This document shows positions 25,083 to 36,644 of a stretch of DNA of 64,000 nt, piece after piece. The stretch comes from CAYFLR01 sp964343805 (GTDB taxonomy: Bacteria; Bdellovibrionota_B; Oligoflexia; CAYFLR01). Below the pieces are notes generated by a model, which ran no database searches, was not told where the DNA came from, and saw nothing but the letters and a program-made list of their open reading frames with translations. A program made the translations under genes and the position numbers. Numbering within the stretch: the stretch's first letter is position 1; every line of letters starts with the position of its first letter. The stretch lies in assembly GCA_964343805.1 (NCBI GenBank), contig CAYFLR010000020.1, positions 1-64,000 on the forward strand, in the 5' to 3' direction.

Positions 25083-27380
25083 TTATTTGGTGGTAAAGAC
25101 AAATACCCCATTCCAATCGTCGCCAGGAGGATTGGCTTTCAGTTGGGTGCAACGCTCAATGTAAAGCTGGGCTGCTCCGTCGTCCGCATAGGCATTTATA
25201 CAGTTATTAAAATAGGAGATGGCGGTATCCCACTCCTGTTTTTGATAATTGGCGAACCCTTCGGTGAAGTTGGCGATAAGCTCATCATTGTAAGGCTTAT
25301 ATTTCTTAGGTTCAAGAACTTGGTAGATATGAACTGGCTCATTCTTTCCTTTTACTCTAACAAGGTCAAGTGGTCTGATGATCTTTCTGACACTCTCGTC
25401 TTTGACATATTCATAGGTAAACTCTGAAACAATAATACGGCTTCCATAGGATTTATTAATACCTTCTAGTCTAGAACCTAAGTTTACACTATCACCCATT
25501 ACAGTATAGTCAAAACGTTGATCGGAACCCATATTTCCTACCGTCATAACACCGGTGTTTATACCAATACCAATGTCAATGGGTGGAACACCTTCTTCCT
25601 CCCATTTCTCTTGAAGAGGGATGAGAACCTCAAACATTTCAACAGCTGAGTCAACCGCATGAAGAGCATGGTTACCCATGTTTATAGGTGCTCCCCATAC
25701 CGCCATAATAGCATCACCCATGTATTTATCCAATAAACCATCGTTTTTTAAAACAATGTCAGTCATAGGTGTAAAGTATTCATTGAGGACTTTGGTTAAG
25801 TGCTCTGCTGAAAGTGTCTCAGAAATGGTGGTGAATCCACGAACGTCGGAAAAGAATACCGTCAGTTCTTTTTTCTCACCACCGAGCTGAAGGGCTTCAG
25901 GATCATCAAGGATTTGCTCAATTACCGAAGCATTCAAGTAGTGTTGGAAGGCTCCTCGTACTTTCTTTTTCTCTTTTTCCACTGTGAAGTACTTATAAAT
26001 CGTTACGGAAAGATAAATACTCATAATTTCTAAATAGGGTATTCCCATATAGGTCCATATTCCCTGTTTGAAAAAGAGTATATCGTCGACGAAAAAGTAA
26101 ATCACAGAAAACAGGATCACAGAGAGAGCTCCGGTGAGAGCTTTCATGCGATCAATAATAAAACCAAAGACGATACCGATCAGAAGAACCAAGAGTATCT
26201 CAAATAGATAAATATCTTTATCTCGTTTTAAAAACTCTCCAGTAATAATGTTATCGGTGATGCTTGCATGGATCTCCACTCCCGGATTGGTTTCAGAGAA
26301 GGGAGTGGGCCTAATATCTGAAAGACCTGTTGCGGTGGCTCCCACTAAAAGTACTTTTCCTTTCAACTCTTTCTTTCCAACTTTTCCACTGTAAATATCG
26401 TAAAGACTGTAGTGAGGAAAGGTTTTCTCAGGGCCACGATAGTTAACCAGGAGTCGACTGTTCCCTTGAACATCAGTGGGGATATGCATGACCTTGCCAT
26501 CTTTGTTAGTGAGTCTAATATCAGAGACTCCAAACTCATCGGTATCAACTGCTAACTCAGCTTTTAAATAGTGCTTAGCTAATGTCAGAGAAAGAGCGGG
26601 GTAGAGATGACCTTTATAATTAGTGAGTAGGTAAGCCCAACGATAGAATCCATCAGGGTCTGGGCTATTAGAGAAGAATCCATTCAGTTTGGATGAGTCG
26701 CTTAAGAATTCGGTGTTCGCTCTAATACCATAAATTGTATTTATTTCCACATCGGTGGGTTGAATTCTGGCCGTTGCAATTTTTTTTATCTCTTCATCAA
26801 AGTCAGTGGTGAGAGCGGCTGCTTCATCAGGGTTTACAAAATAGAACCATCCTAGCACCACCTTCTCATCCAGATCTTTGATCGATTGCTTGAAAGCAAT
26901 ATCTCCCACTGAATTTACAGGTGGATTTTGGAGCAAGGATAAGAATTTTTGTTTGCCGGTTTTACCCCCTTTCAATACATTGGAATTGTATTGTTCGAGC
27001 CAGCCAGGGAGTTCGTCACTCACAATGGGCCTTTCTTTTTCTGAGAAGACAACATCAAATCCGATGGAGTGAACCTCTGCCTCTTTAATCTTCTGTAAAA
27101 ATTTGGCCATATCTTTTCGTTTAAATGGCCATCTACCTAAGTGCTCAATAGAGTTTTCATCGATTCCTACAATCCCAATTTTCTCTGAGGTGGGTTGAAC
27201 TCCTCGGTTTCTCATACGAATATCAAGTAACTGATTTTCTAAAGAACCCACAATCGCCACGAAATCAAAGCCCACATAAAGTGATAAGAGAGCTATGATC
27301 GAACAAAGTGTGATTGTAAGGTAAATTCTGGGGGCTGTAATTTTAAAAATGAAGAAAAAAAATCGTTTTAATAGGCTCAT
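25083..27380 (-). CDS. CHASE2-domain class III adenylate cyclase
   Basis: A 765-aa protein: an N-terminal transmembrane helix; extracytoplasmic CHASE2 sensor (about 40-360; IGIVGIDENSIEHLGRWPF and VLVGATATGLSD); three transmembrane helices (about 385-465); class III cyclase domain (about 500-690). Metal-binding Asps lie in FFSDVRGF and YMGDAIMAVWG, Lys in LDKYMGD and Asp in YTVMGDSVNLGSRLE, the residue pair typical of ATP specificity, so cAMP is the likely product. A short TPR-like tail (YQKQEWDTAISYFNNC) follows. It lies 94 bp upstream of mreB, same strand. Confidence 0.92.
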   Translation of the reverse strand: MSLLKRFFFFIFKITAPRIYLTITLCSIIALLSLYVGFDFVAIVGSLENQLLDIRMRNRGVQPTSEKIGIVGIDENSIEHLGRWPFKRKDMAKFLQKIKEAEVHSIGFDVVFSEKERPIVSDELPGWLEQYNSNVLKGGKTGKQKFLSLLQNPPVNSVGDIAFKQSIKDLDEKVVLGWFYFVNPDEAAALTTDFDEEIKKIATARIQPTDVEINTIYGIRANTEFLSDSSKLNGFFSNSPDPDGFYRWAYLLTNYKGHLYPALSLTLAKHYLKAELAVDTDEFGVSDIRLTNKDGKVMHIPTDVQGNSRLLVNYRGPEKTFPHYSLYDIYSGKVGKKELKGKVLLVGATATGLSDIRPTPFSETNPGVEIHASITDNIITGEFLKRDKDIYLFEILLVLLIGIVFGFIIDRMKALTGALSVILFSVIYFFVDDILFFKQGIWTYMGIPYLEIMSIYLSVTIYKYFTVEKEKKKVRGAFQHYLNASVIEQILDDPEALQLGGEKKELTVFFSDVRGFTTISETLSAEHLTKVLNEYFTPMTDIVLKNDGLLDKYMGDAIMAVWGAPINMGNHALHAVDSAVEMFEVLIPLQEKWEEEGVPPIDIGIGINTGVMTVGNMGSDQRFDYTVMGDSVNLGSRLEGINKSYGSRIIVSEFTYEYVKDESVRKIIRPLDLVRVKGKNEPVHIYQVLEPKKYKPYNDELIANFTEGFANYQKQEWDTAISYFNNCINAYADDGAAQLYIERCTQLKANPPGDDWNGVFVFTTK

Positions 27381-27445
27381 AGTTTTTCCTCTGCTATACT
27401 ATTGCTATACTATTATTCGGATTGTTTATAACAGGTTACCTTATC

Positions 27446-28393
27446 ATGATGGAAAAAAAAATAGGAATCTCCATGGTTTTTTTTAATGCCGTTAGTATCA
27501 CCGCTATCCTCTTTTTAACCTCTTCCTGCACCCTTCAAAGCCTTGTGGTAAATGAAATGGCAAATATGGTAGAAGTTGGGGCAGTGGCTATAGAGCAAGG
27601 TGAGGACCCGGAGTTAATTAAGAGTTCTATTCCATCTCAGATTACCTTATTAGAAGTTATGCTGGCAAATGATCCATCCAATGCTAAACTTTTGGCACTC
27701 CTATCTCGCCTGTATGGCAGTTACGCCTTCGGTTTTATCGAATATAAGCTGGATGAATTAAAGCTGCAAGATGAAGATGAAGAGGCTCTGGCGGAGGTAA
27801 CAAAAAGAGCCCGAGGATTTTATAAAAAGGGGTTAGAATACGGAAAAAAGAGCCTTTTAGAACTTTATCCAGATTGTTCTTTGACCTTAGAAAAGGTCAA
27901 AACCATGAGAGAGTGTCTCAAATTAATCGAAAAAGAAAACGTGGGTTCGCTTTTTTGGTATGGCTTTAATATGGCGGCTCTCATCAATATTAGTATGAAT
28001 TCAGTAGCGATTATATCCAAGGCCCCTAATGCCAAAAATGTAATGGAAAGGGTTTTAGAAATAGATCCTCAAACTTATCATGGATCGGCCTATCTTTTTT
28101 TAATGGCTTATTGGGCACGGTCTCCAATGATGGGGGGAGATCTTAAAAAATCTTTGGCCTACTACCATAAACTGAAAAAACTCAGTGAGGGAAGATTTTT
28201 ATTCAACGATCTTTTCTTTGCCAAATTCTATTTAGTGCAAAAGCAAGAAGAGGAAATGTTTGCCAAAACTATAAGGCAAGTTTTAAACACCAAAAAAGCC
28301 AGTTGGCAGCAAGATCCTTCTTTAAATTTGATGAACCAGCTTGCTAAAAAGCGAGCGAGCTTATACCTTAAATATGCCGATTTTTACTTTTAA
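27446..28393 (+). CDS. tatT: TatT-like TPR lipoprotein of a TRAP transporter
   Basis: A 315-aa lipoprotein (signal AVSITAILFLTSSC) whose mature part is all-helical, with TPR-like repeats and the family pattern AYGFIE-like (SYAFGFIEYKL), KKGLEYGKKSL and YHGSAYLFLMAYW. In Treponema, TatT (Tp0956) forms a trimer that accompanies the TRAP substrate-binding protein TatP. Here it lies 22 nt upstream of a DctP-type gene followed by DctQ and DctM, the complete TatT-associated TRAP (TPAT) order. A TTG at 27422 is an alternative start, but the ATG at 27446 gives a better signal peptide. Confidence 0.85.
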   Translation: MMEKKIGISMVFFNAVSITAILFLTSSCTLQSLVVNEMANMVEVGAVAIEQGEDPELIKSSIPSQITLLEVMLANDPSNAKLLALLSRLYGSYAFGFIEYKLDELKLQDEDEEALAEVTKRARGFYKKGLEYGKKSLLELYPDCSLTLEKVKTMRECLKLIEKENVGSLFWYGFNMAALINISMNSVAIISKAPNAKNVMERVLEIDPQTYHGSAYLFLMAYWARSPMMGGDLKKSLAYYHKLKKLSEGRFLFNDLFFAKFYLVQKQEEEMFAKTIRQVLNTKKASWQQDPSLNLMNQLAKKRASLYLKYADFYF

Positions 28394-28415
28394 CACCATC
28401 AGGGAGAAAACATAC

Positions 28416-29438
28416 ATGGTTAAATTGGGTACCTCTTTATGGATTTTCTTTTTCCTTTTGAGCATTAATTCGTCATTGGAAGCTAAAACCACCAAGATTA
28501 AATTGGCTCTCATTACTCCTGAAGGAAGCACCTGGACCAACACCCTAAAGGATATGGGCAAAAGTCTCAAAGAGGCTACCGAAGGAAGAGTGAAATTAAA
28601 AATATATGCAGGTGGGGTGAGTGGCGATGAAGTGGATGTTCTCCGGAAGATGAAGGTGGGGCGGATTCATGGAGCCGGTTTTTCTGGAGTGGGTCTAGGT
28701 CTTATTTTACCTACTATTCGAGTTTTAGAAACCCCTTTGCTGTACCGTAATAATCAAGAAATAGATTATGTGCAGAAAGAACTTTTTGAAATGTTTTATC
28801 AGCAAATGTGGGATAAGGGCTACGTTCTTTTAGGCTTTGCGGAAGCCGGTTTGGTTTACCTTTATTCCAAGGTAAAGTTTGATGGCTATCAGTCTTTATC
28901 TAAACTCAAAATGTGGGTGTGGAAAGGCGATCCAGTGGCAGAAACATTCCTTTCGACTTTTGGGATGAAGACCGTGCCTCTCCATCTGGCCGATGTGAAC
29001 ATGGGATTAGAAACCAGTATGATCGACTCTTTTTACAGCCCGCCCTTAGCAGCCCTCGCCTTTCAGTGGTATCCCAAAATTAAATACGTGCTTGATTTTC
29101 CGGTGGTGAACTCTATCGGTGCGCTGGTACTTAAAAGAAAAACCTTTGAAAAGTTGAGCGCCAAAGATCAAGCCATCTTTAAGGATTTGGCTTTAAAATA
29201 CAGTACCGAACTCGTAAGACTGACCCGTAGAGATAATCAAGATGCGAAGCTTTATCTTCATAAGCAGGGCATTCAATTTGTTAAACCCGCTGCGGCTGAT
29301 GTTAAGAGCTTTGAGGCGCTCGCCTCCAAAACTGTGGCTAAAAATGTAGATAAACTTTATCCCAAAAACTTAATTGATAAAGTGTATAAACTTCTAGCCA
29401 CTTTTCGTAAGAATAACCCGCAAAAAAGTGGGAAATAG
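28416..29438 (+). CDS. TRAP transporter substrate-binding protein (DctP/TatP type)
   Basis: A 340-aa exported solute receptor with an N-terminal signal (LWIFFFLLSINSSLEA). DctP-family segments are visible: LALITPEGSTWTNTLKDMG, RVKLKIYAGGVSGDE and LKMWVWKGDPVAETFLSTFG. The family usually uses a conserved Arg to bind a carboxylate; ligands of TatT-linked members may be hydrophobic acids. The start at 28416 follows CAGGGAGAAAA; the frame extends upstream into tatT but without a ribosome site. Confidence 0.9.
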   Translation: MVKLGTSLWIFFFLLSINSSLEAKTTKIKLALITPEGSTWTNTLKDMGKSLKEATEGRVKLKIYAGGVSGDEVDVLRKMKVGRIHGAGFSGVGLGLILPTIRVLETPLLYRNNQEIDYVQKELFEMFYQQMWDKGYVLLGFAEAGLVYLYSKVKFDGYQSLSKLKMWVWKGDPVAETFLSTFGMKTVPLHLADVNMGLETSMIDSFYSPPLAALAFQWYPKIKYVLDFPVVNSIGALVLKRKTFEKLSAKDQAIFKDLALKYSTELVRLTRRDNQDAKLYLHKQGIQFVKPAAADVKSFEALASKTVAKNVDKLYPKNLIDKVYKLLATFRKNNPQKSGK

Positions 29439-29453
29439 TTAGGAATATGTAGC

Positions 29454-29909
29454 ATGCTCAAATTGCTTTTAAAAGTCGACGAATACATTGCCAAGGCGGA
29501 AAAGGCTTTGGTGATTCTCCTTTTCGCTCTTCTGGTGTTGTTACTCACTTTTAACATTCTTAGCCGCAATCTTTTTACTGTGTCTTTTCAGAAAATTTTA
29601 GAATTAGCTCCCTCTTTTGTGGTGTGGATATCCTTTCTAGGAGCCTCCCTCGCACTTCGAGAAAATCGGCATATCCGCTTTGATGGACTGGTGAGGTTTT
29701 GTCCAGAAAAAATTCAGAAGTATGCTACCAAATTCACTTCCCTCTTTGGAGTAGCGGTGATGGGTGTTTTAGTTTATGCCTGCTACGATTTTGTAAATAA
29801 TGAATACGAAATGTTTGGCGCCTGGGGGTTAAGTTCAATTATTTTTCCCCTCTTTTTTCTATTGGTTGGTTTTCGTTACCTAATCCTTTTTTTTAGACCT
29901 GAGCCATGA
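29454..29909 (+). CDS. dctQ: TRAP transporter small membrane subunit (DctQ)
   Basis: A 151-aa protein with four transmembrane helices and the DctQ pattern LLTFNILSRNLF ... LGASLALRENRHIRFD. It pairs with DctM to form the sodium-driven permease. Its stop overlaps the dctM start by ATGA. Confidence 0.92.
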   Translation: MLKLLLKVDEYIAKAEKALVILLFALLVLLLTFNILSRNLFTVSFQKILELAPSFVVWISFLGASLALRENRHIRFDGLVRFCPEKIQKYATKFTSLFGVAVMGVLVYACYDFVNNEYEMFGAWGLSSIIFPLFFLLVGFRYLILFFRPEP

Positions 29910-31186
29910 AAACGATATTATCATTCTCCTCAGCTGCCCTCGTATTAGGGGCTCCTTTTTTTACGGTTATCTTGGCTATTTCTATCGCCTGTTTTTATTT
30001 TGTAGATGAAGAGATTTTAGCTCTTCAAATGATTTTGATAGAGATGAATCGCTTGGCCTCGATGCCTATATTAGTGGCATTACCTCTCTTTACGCTATCG
30101 GGTTGTATTTTGACCTCCAGTGAAGCACCCAAAAGAATCATGAACTTTTTAGTGGAAGCTTTGGGTTGGTTACCAGGGGGACTCGCCATTGCTTCCATTG
30201 CGGCCTGTGCTTTTTTTACCGCTCTCACCGGGGCCAGTGGTGTCACTATTGTAGCGGTGGGAAGTATTGTTTACCCCATTTTAAAAGATCAAGGCTATTC
30301 CGAAAAGTTTACTTTGGGGCTCATCACCACTGCCGGAAGTCTAGGGCTGCTCTTTCCTCCCAGTTTACCAGTTATCCTTTATGGAGTGATTGCCAATATT
30401 GATATCGGCAAGCTTTTTAAAGCCGCCATGTTGCCTGGAATTATTCTGGTTTTGGTACTCTGTGTTTATGCCTTTATTCATCAACTTTTAAGCAAAGACA
30501 AAGATAAATATCCCACCACCTCCTTCAATGTGAAGCGATTGTGGGAATCTTTTGTCGCGGGACTTTCAGAATGGCCTATTGTTGCCATCGTTTTGGTGGG
30601 GGTTTATGGAGGTTTTGTAACTATCGCTGAAGTCTCGGTATTGGTTTTGGTCTACATCGTGATTGTTGAATCTCTTATCAGAAAGGAAGTTCATTTTTTC
30701 AAGGAATTACCCAAAGTGGTAGTGGAAGCCACGGTTTTATCAGGGGCGATTATTGTCATTCTAGGCGGAGCCTTAGGTTTTACCGCTTTTCTCATCGAGG
30801 AAGAAATACCCAATCTTATTTTAGAATCCATCACCAATATTACCCAGAATCAGTTGCTCTTTTTAATTGGTCTCAATCTCTTTCTCATTGTGGTGGGCTG
30901 CTTAATGGATATTTTTTCTGCCATAATGGTTATTGTCCCTATTATGGTGCCGGTTGCCATTCAGTATGGAATCAACCCCATTCATTTAGGAGTGGTCTTT
31001 TTAGTAAACCTAGAAATTGGCTTTTTTACTCCTCCCGTGGGCATCAATCTTTTTATATCCAGTCTGAAGTTTAAAAAACCTATCACCGTCCTTTATCGAG
31101 CTTGTATTCCTTTTTTGATCTTATTACTGGGAGTTCTCTTAGTTATTACCTACTTACCTTCCCTCAGTATTGGCTTTTTAAAATAA
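29906..31186 (+). CDS. dctM: TRAP transporter large permease subunit (DctM)
   Basis: A 426-aa permease with about twelve transmembrane segments. DctM signatures include LPLFTLSGCIL, GGLAIASIAACAFFTALTGA, LGLLFPPSLPVILYG and EIGFFTPPVGINLFI. It carries solute across the inner membrane with Na+ symport, fed by the TatP-type receptor. It is last in the four-gene operon. Confidence 0.95.
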   Translation: MKTILSFSSAALVLGAPFFTVILAISIACFYFVDEEILALQMILIEMNRLASMPILVALPLFTLSGCILTSSEAPKRIMNFLVEALGWLPGGLAIASIAACAFFTALTGASGVTIVAVGSIVYPILKDQGYSEKFTLGLITTAGSLGLLFPPSLPVILYGVIANIDIGKLFKAAMLPGIILVLVLCVYAFIHQLLSKDKDKYPTTSFNVKRLWESFVAGLSEWPIVAIVLVGVYGGFVTIAEVSVLVLVYIVIVESLIRKEVHFFKELPKVVVEATVLSGAIIVILGGALGFTAFLIEEEIPNLILESITNITQNQLLFLIGLNLFLIVVGCLMDIFSAIMVIVPIMVPVAIQYGINPIHLGVVFLVNLEIGFFTPPVGINLFISSLKFKKPITVLYRACIPFLILLLGVLLVITYLPSLSIGFLK

Positions 31187-31284
31187 ATAAAAATTAATAA
31201 ATCTATATATACCTTTTAATAAAGATTCCGGCAAAACGTCCGATCCTATGGAGATAGGCTAAATAGGTTTAATAAGGAGTCCCT

Positions 31285-34200
31285 ATGTTTCGCTCATTTA
31301 TATATATTTTTACCTTAATTGGCATTCTGACGATGGTACTTTCCATGGGATGCAATAGTGAGGATAGTGATAAAGACAAAGAAGATGAATCATCTCAGAG
31401 CACTTCTGTCACGACTTCAGCAACTGACGAGGTCGATAAAGAGGATAAACAGCCTTCGGTAGATAGTGAAGAGGTGGTGAACGGCCTTTCTGCCAAGGTG
31501 AAATCCAAACTGACCGACCGGGGTGTTGAAGAGGAACAGGCTCAGATGGTGGTAGATGCAGCGGCGAGTTATGTCTATTCGGAGGAAGCCAAACTGAACT
31601 TGGTACCAACTGCTTATGATAAAACCATTCTACGTTATNNNNNNNNNNGAAGGAACCATGATAGCGCTATCTAAGGTTTCTGAAAGTAAGCGTGTAGACG
31701 CTGTTGGAGCGGTTGTGGAAGGTGTTTCGGAAGAGGTTTGGCTCTATGAAAGTGATCTATCGGAATCCTCCAGTATCGTAAGTAATTCTGTAATAAAAAG
31801 TGTGGCAACAAACTTAACAAAAGCCTCATTAGGAGGAGAAGCTCTTGCTGTATCTGAAGTTGTAGCGGCTTCTGCTATTTCATCCCTTAAAGGAGGTAAA
31901 GTTTCAGAAGGTAAGCAGCTGAAAGCTGTTTCTAAATTGGTTAAAGGAAGCGTAAAGGGATTTAAAGAGGCCAAATTAAACGATCAAGAGATTTTAAGTG
32001 TGGTAGGTTCTATTGCCAAAGGTTCTTCGGCTGCTCTGGCCAAAACTGATTTAACTTCTGAAAAAGATTTAGTAGAAGCACTCACCTCGATTGTAGACAG
32101 TGCTCTCACCGCTTCTTCCCAATCTGGAATAGATGCAGGAAGCGCGGCTTTGAAGGTTGCACCCGCTGTGATAGAAGGAATGTCCAAAGTAGAACAGGTA
32201 ACTAATAATGGGAGTTTAAAACAAAATGCAGTGAAAGGACTGATGAAAAAAGCCTTTGAGTTGGGAGCTCCAAATAGCACTAGTAATGATGGGTCGGTTC
32301 TTAGTTTTACTCGGAACCTAACATCTGCTGCTGTGGGAGTGGGTTCCAACCTTGGAGATGGGATAGGTAAATCTATTATAGAGGGAATACTTGATGGATC
32401 GAATGCCAAATCTTCTATCAATGCCACCGAAAAATCCAATCTTTCCGATTGGCTGAGTCAAACTAAGCATCATGTGAACAACTGCGGAGGACAGGTTGAT
32501 GTGAACCTTTCCAATACCTCTGACTCCATTAAATGTGATGGAACCGAAGTGGCTGCTGTTGATGTTTCGAGTTATCCCACCGGTGGTAATAACCATGATC
32601 CGGGCGGAAATAATCAGCAGACCAATCCCTCCGAATGCTATTCTAATTGTGGAGGGGATCAGAGCAATAATACCCAGTCTCCTCCAGATTCCATCTCCAT
32701 TAGGATTAACGATACTGCGGTTTATAGGTGTGATTCATGTTACTTAGATATAGAATATTACGCATCCTATACCGGTTACAACGATGTATTTCCCCTCGCT
32801 GGAACGGTCACCGTTTCAGATCAAAGTATTTTGAAACCCATCCCTGCTACTCAAAACACCTTTGGATTATTTAAACCTGTGGGAGTGGGCACAGCTACCG
32901 TCACCTGGACCTATATGCAAAAAACCGCCACCGCCACTGTCACCGTTGTGCATCCAAAAGTATCTTTTGCCTTAGTGCGACCTTTTTTAGAAAATGCAGT
33001 GGGTGTAGGAGGTTTTAAAATTAGATACCAAGCCATGGCCTATTTTGATGGGGCGAGTGAACCTATGGATTTAACCGAATACGTAACCTGGTCAATTACG
33101 AATGGAAATGAATTTACCCAAGCTGAATGGGGAAGTGTGTCCAATGCAGCGGGTAGCGAAGGACTTGTTAATATTACTACCTTTGACAATGCCCAAAATG
33201 AAGCAAGGTTTACTCTATCATGCACTGTTAAAAGTCCCTATCAGGCTTCAGAATATTTCTGGTGTTATAACTATGTTTTTGCCTATGAGAAAACGCTGGA
33301 AAGTATAGAAATCAAACCAGTAGATGCTATAGCCACCAATGAGGTGAGTCCCCAAATGCATGCCATTGGTATCTTTGCTAGCAATACACTAGCGATTGAT
33401 ATCACTGATTCAGTTACTTGGAGCTCTGATAATACCGGAGTTCTAACCATTGGTGATACCATTAATGATAAGGGTATTCTTACCAAAGTTTCTGCAGGAA
33501 CTGCCAATATTACCGCGGCCTATGATCCGGGTGGTGCTAATATCAACACCTCTGTTTCTGCCACTGCTTCATCAGCAACTTTAAGCTCTATCGAGGTGGC
33601 TCCTGCTTCTTTAAAAGTGATGAGAGAATTTACCGGTCAATACATCGCGAAAGCTCACTACAGTGATAATACTATCAAAGATGTAACGGATTATGCCTCC
33701 TGGAGCTCCAGTAATACAGATATTATGAGAGTGGGTGACAGTGGAAAAGAAAAAGGTCTGGCAACAACTGGACACACGGAAGGCAAAACTACTATAACCG
33801 CCAGCTTTGGAGGGCAAAATGGGACAGCAGATGCCATTATGGTTGACTCTCCTTTAGAGTCTATCGAACTGTATCCATTAGGTCCAATATCATTAGTTCC
33901 TTGGGGTTCAAAGAGGATTGAAGTCACCGGTATCTATGAAAATGGAATGTCACTCTCTTTAACCGATCGGGCTAATATTCAATCAAATGCATGGAATACG
34001 GTGAGTGTCAGAGACCGGAATAAAGCTATGGCCTTTGATACTGCCGGAAGCGCTACCTTAACTGCCAGCTTTCAAGGGGTCTCAGCAACTAAAACAGTTA
34101 ATGTGGGTTCTCAAACCGCATCCAGTATATCTATAAATCCGCCCGTTCTTACCATTAATGCAGGGCAAGAATTCCAGCTATCGGTAGAAGCTCTTTATGA

Positions 34201-36644
34201 CGATGGAATACCAAGATCTGCCTCTGGAGTCCTTTGGACATCAGGAACACCTGCCAAAGCCACTATTGGGATTAATGATGGAATGGTGAAGGGTGTGGAT
34301 GCTGGGACCTCAATTATTACCGCTTCTTTTGAGGGGCAAACCGCCAATTTAACTGTGACGGTTGAAGCGGCTGCCACCCTATCTCAAGTGGTGGTGAGTC
34401 CAGCTACTCTGGATGTGGCGGTGGGATCATCGAGTGATTTTAAGGCCTATGCTATATATTCTGATGGGGTGAAAGAGAATATCACTTTTCAAGCATCCTG
34501 GGTCCTTACAGATAAGAATTTAGCCAGTGTAAATTTATATGGTGGAGTGACCGGTCGTGCAGCTGGAACCACTCCTGTGACGGCCTATTATAATGGGGAG
34601 AGTGGATCTGGATCACTGACTGTGAAAGCAGCTACTTTGGAGTGGATCACTCCGAGTAATCGTTTTTTTACTGGTTCCATAGGTGATGAATTTCAATTAA
34701 AAGCTACTGGTATGTATGATGATTATAGCTTTGTAGATATATCTGGAGAAGTGACTTGGAGCTCTTCAAATAGTTCCGCTTGCTCCGTGAGTAATGCAGA
34801 TAGTTCGAGGGGTAAAGTAACAGCTTTAGCGGGTGGAGATTGTAAAATCGTTGCAAAACTCGACTCCATTACGAGTCCCGAAGTTTTTGTTGATGTGAAG
34901 CCAGCAGCGACCCTTTCCACCATTGATGTAAATGCAGACATCCTCTCTCTGCGTGAAAAGGATCAAAGTGCTTTTACTGCCACCGGTTATTACAGTGATG
35001 GGAGTTTTAGAGATTTAACCAATGAGGTTATATGGTCGAGTGATGCCACCGCCAAGGCGGTAGTTAGTAATTTAGAAGGAGAGAAGGGTCTTGTGACTGG
35101 AATAGACGCTGGTACCGCAAATATTAAAGCTAAATTGGGTGGAGTAGAGCAAACCTTGCAAGTTACGGTAAAAGATAGCGTCACCCTTGATGCGGTGATA
35201 ATCTTTCCTAACTTTGCCCTGGTTGCCAAAGATAATACCTATTCCTTTAAAGCGATGGCCCGATTCTCTGATGGATCCACTGAATTTGTTACTAGCAAGG
35301 CCAGTTGGTACACCAATGACGCAGCTCTTGCGACTATGAGTAATTCAGAAGGCTTTCAAGGTGTTGCTAGTGCCATCGGTGCTGGAACTGCTACTGTTAC
35401 GGTTAAATATCAGGGAGTTTCAGGTACTGCCAGTATGGAAATATTTGATACCGGTTCCGTCACTCTCAGTAGTATTAGTATCTCTCCACCGGTCCGAGAA
35501 ATTATAGAAGGTCATGCTCAAAAGTTTGAAGCCACCGGCTATTACAGTGATGGCTCTGTTAATAACATTACCGAGAAAGTGACTTGGTATTCGAGTGCTG
35601 ATGTGGCTACCATCAGTAATTCTCTCACCAGCAAAGGGCTGGCCGAAGGGTTTGCCAATGGAGTGACTAATATTACTGCTAAATTAGATGGAGTCACCAG
35701 TACTTCGGCGGTTTTGGCTGTAAAAGGGATTGTTGGTTCTAGTAACACAGCAGGTTCTTCCAGTACTGCTATTAATTATCCCACTCCCACTCCCGTCTCT
35801 TTAAGCCGGGTCGAAGTCATTAATTCAGAATACCTAACCGAAATTGCCAGTGGGAGTAGCACCAATTTTCAAGCCTACTTACTCTATTCGGATAAAACAA
35901 AAATTTTGGTGACAGATCGAGTAAAATGGACAGTGAGCAATAACTCCAAGGCAAGTATCAGCAATGCCAGGGGACGAGCCGGAAAATTTGAAGCATTGGC
36001 TTCCATCGATGACCTGGTAGTAACTGCCACCTGGGAAAATGGAGCAACCGATAAAACTGGAAGTGCTGTTATCAATATTACAGCAGGTGCTGCAGTGGGT
36101 GCTACTTTAGAACCAGCTTCTGTTACCCTTCCTGTAAAAGGAACGATGCAGTTTAATCTCATAGTGAAATACAATGATGGAACCACCATTAAGCAACCGG
36201 CCACTTGGAAAGTTAATAATAGTAATTCTTATGTGAATCCTTATTTAGGTATTGTAAAAGGCTTAAGTGCAGGTTCATCCACTCTTACGGGAACTTATTA
36301 TGATCCCATATCTTCTACCTACCTTACTGCCACTGCCTCTGTTACCGTTTCCGGCGCTACTATGGATGCCATCGAGATTTCACCCAACAATCCCAAAGCA
36401 GTGAAGAGTTTGACAACTAGGCTAACCGCTACCGGTCGGATGAGTGATGGAACATCAAAAGATGTGACCGATGAGGTGATTTGGAGCTCCAGTGATAACT
36501 CCATTGCGGAAGTGAGTAATGAACAGACAACCAAAGGAGTGGTAACAGCTTTAAACTCTGGAAGTGCCACCATCAGTGCTAAAATGAAAAACAGTTCAGA
36601 TACACTTATTACCGGAACACGCACTTTTTATTCATACGATCCCA
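31285..36644 (+). CDS. Giant Ig-like (Big_2) repeat lipoprotein, N-terminal part
   Basis: The gene opens with AAGGAGTCCCT and a lipoprotein signal (ILTMVLSMGC). An alanine/serine/lysine-rich helical region of about 350 residues follows, then a Gly/Asn/Pro-rich linker, then about a dozen tandem Big_2-type bacterial Ig-like repeats of about 85-90 aa (consensus LSSIEVxP ... GxxxxFxAxxxYSDGSxxDITxxxxWSS ... GxVTALxAGxAxITA). Two assembly gaps break the frame: removing the 10 Ns at 31639 joins LRY directly to EGTMIALS in frame, and the 18-N gap at 36645 separates this part from the final repeats. The joined protein would be about 2,390 aa. Big_2 arrays are typical of adhesins and surface-layer stalks; binding partner unknown. 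Expression signals are its own, 98 bp after dctM. Confidence 0.85.
31639..31648. other. Assembly gap (10 N)
   Basis: Ten Ns within the giant lipoprotein gene. Removing them makes one open frame, so the true gap is zero or a multiple of three bases. Confidence 0.95.

Noticed and set aside
31187..31284. Possible c-di-GMP riboswitch before the giant lipoprotein (GGCAAAAC and a CCTAT/ATAGG stem)
   Set aside because: Only fragments resemble the class I aptamer; the GNRA loop, receptor and full paired stems are not present.
31744..36624. Several minus-strand open frames across the Ig-repeat gene
   Set aside because: They repeat with the same period as the plus-strand repeats and have no ribosome sites; they are shadows.
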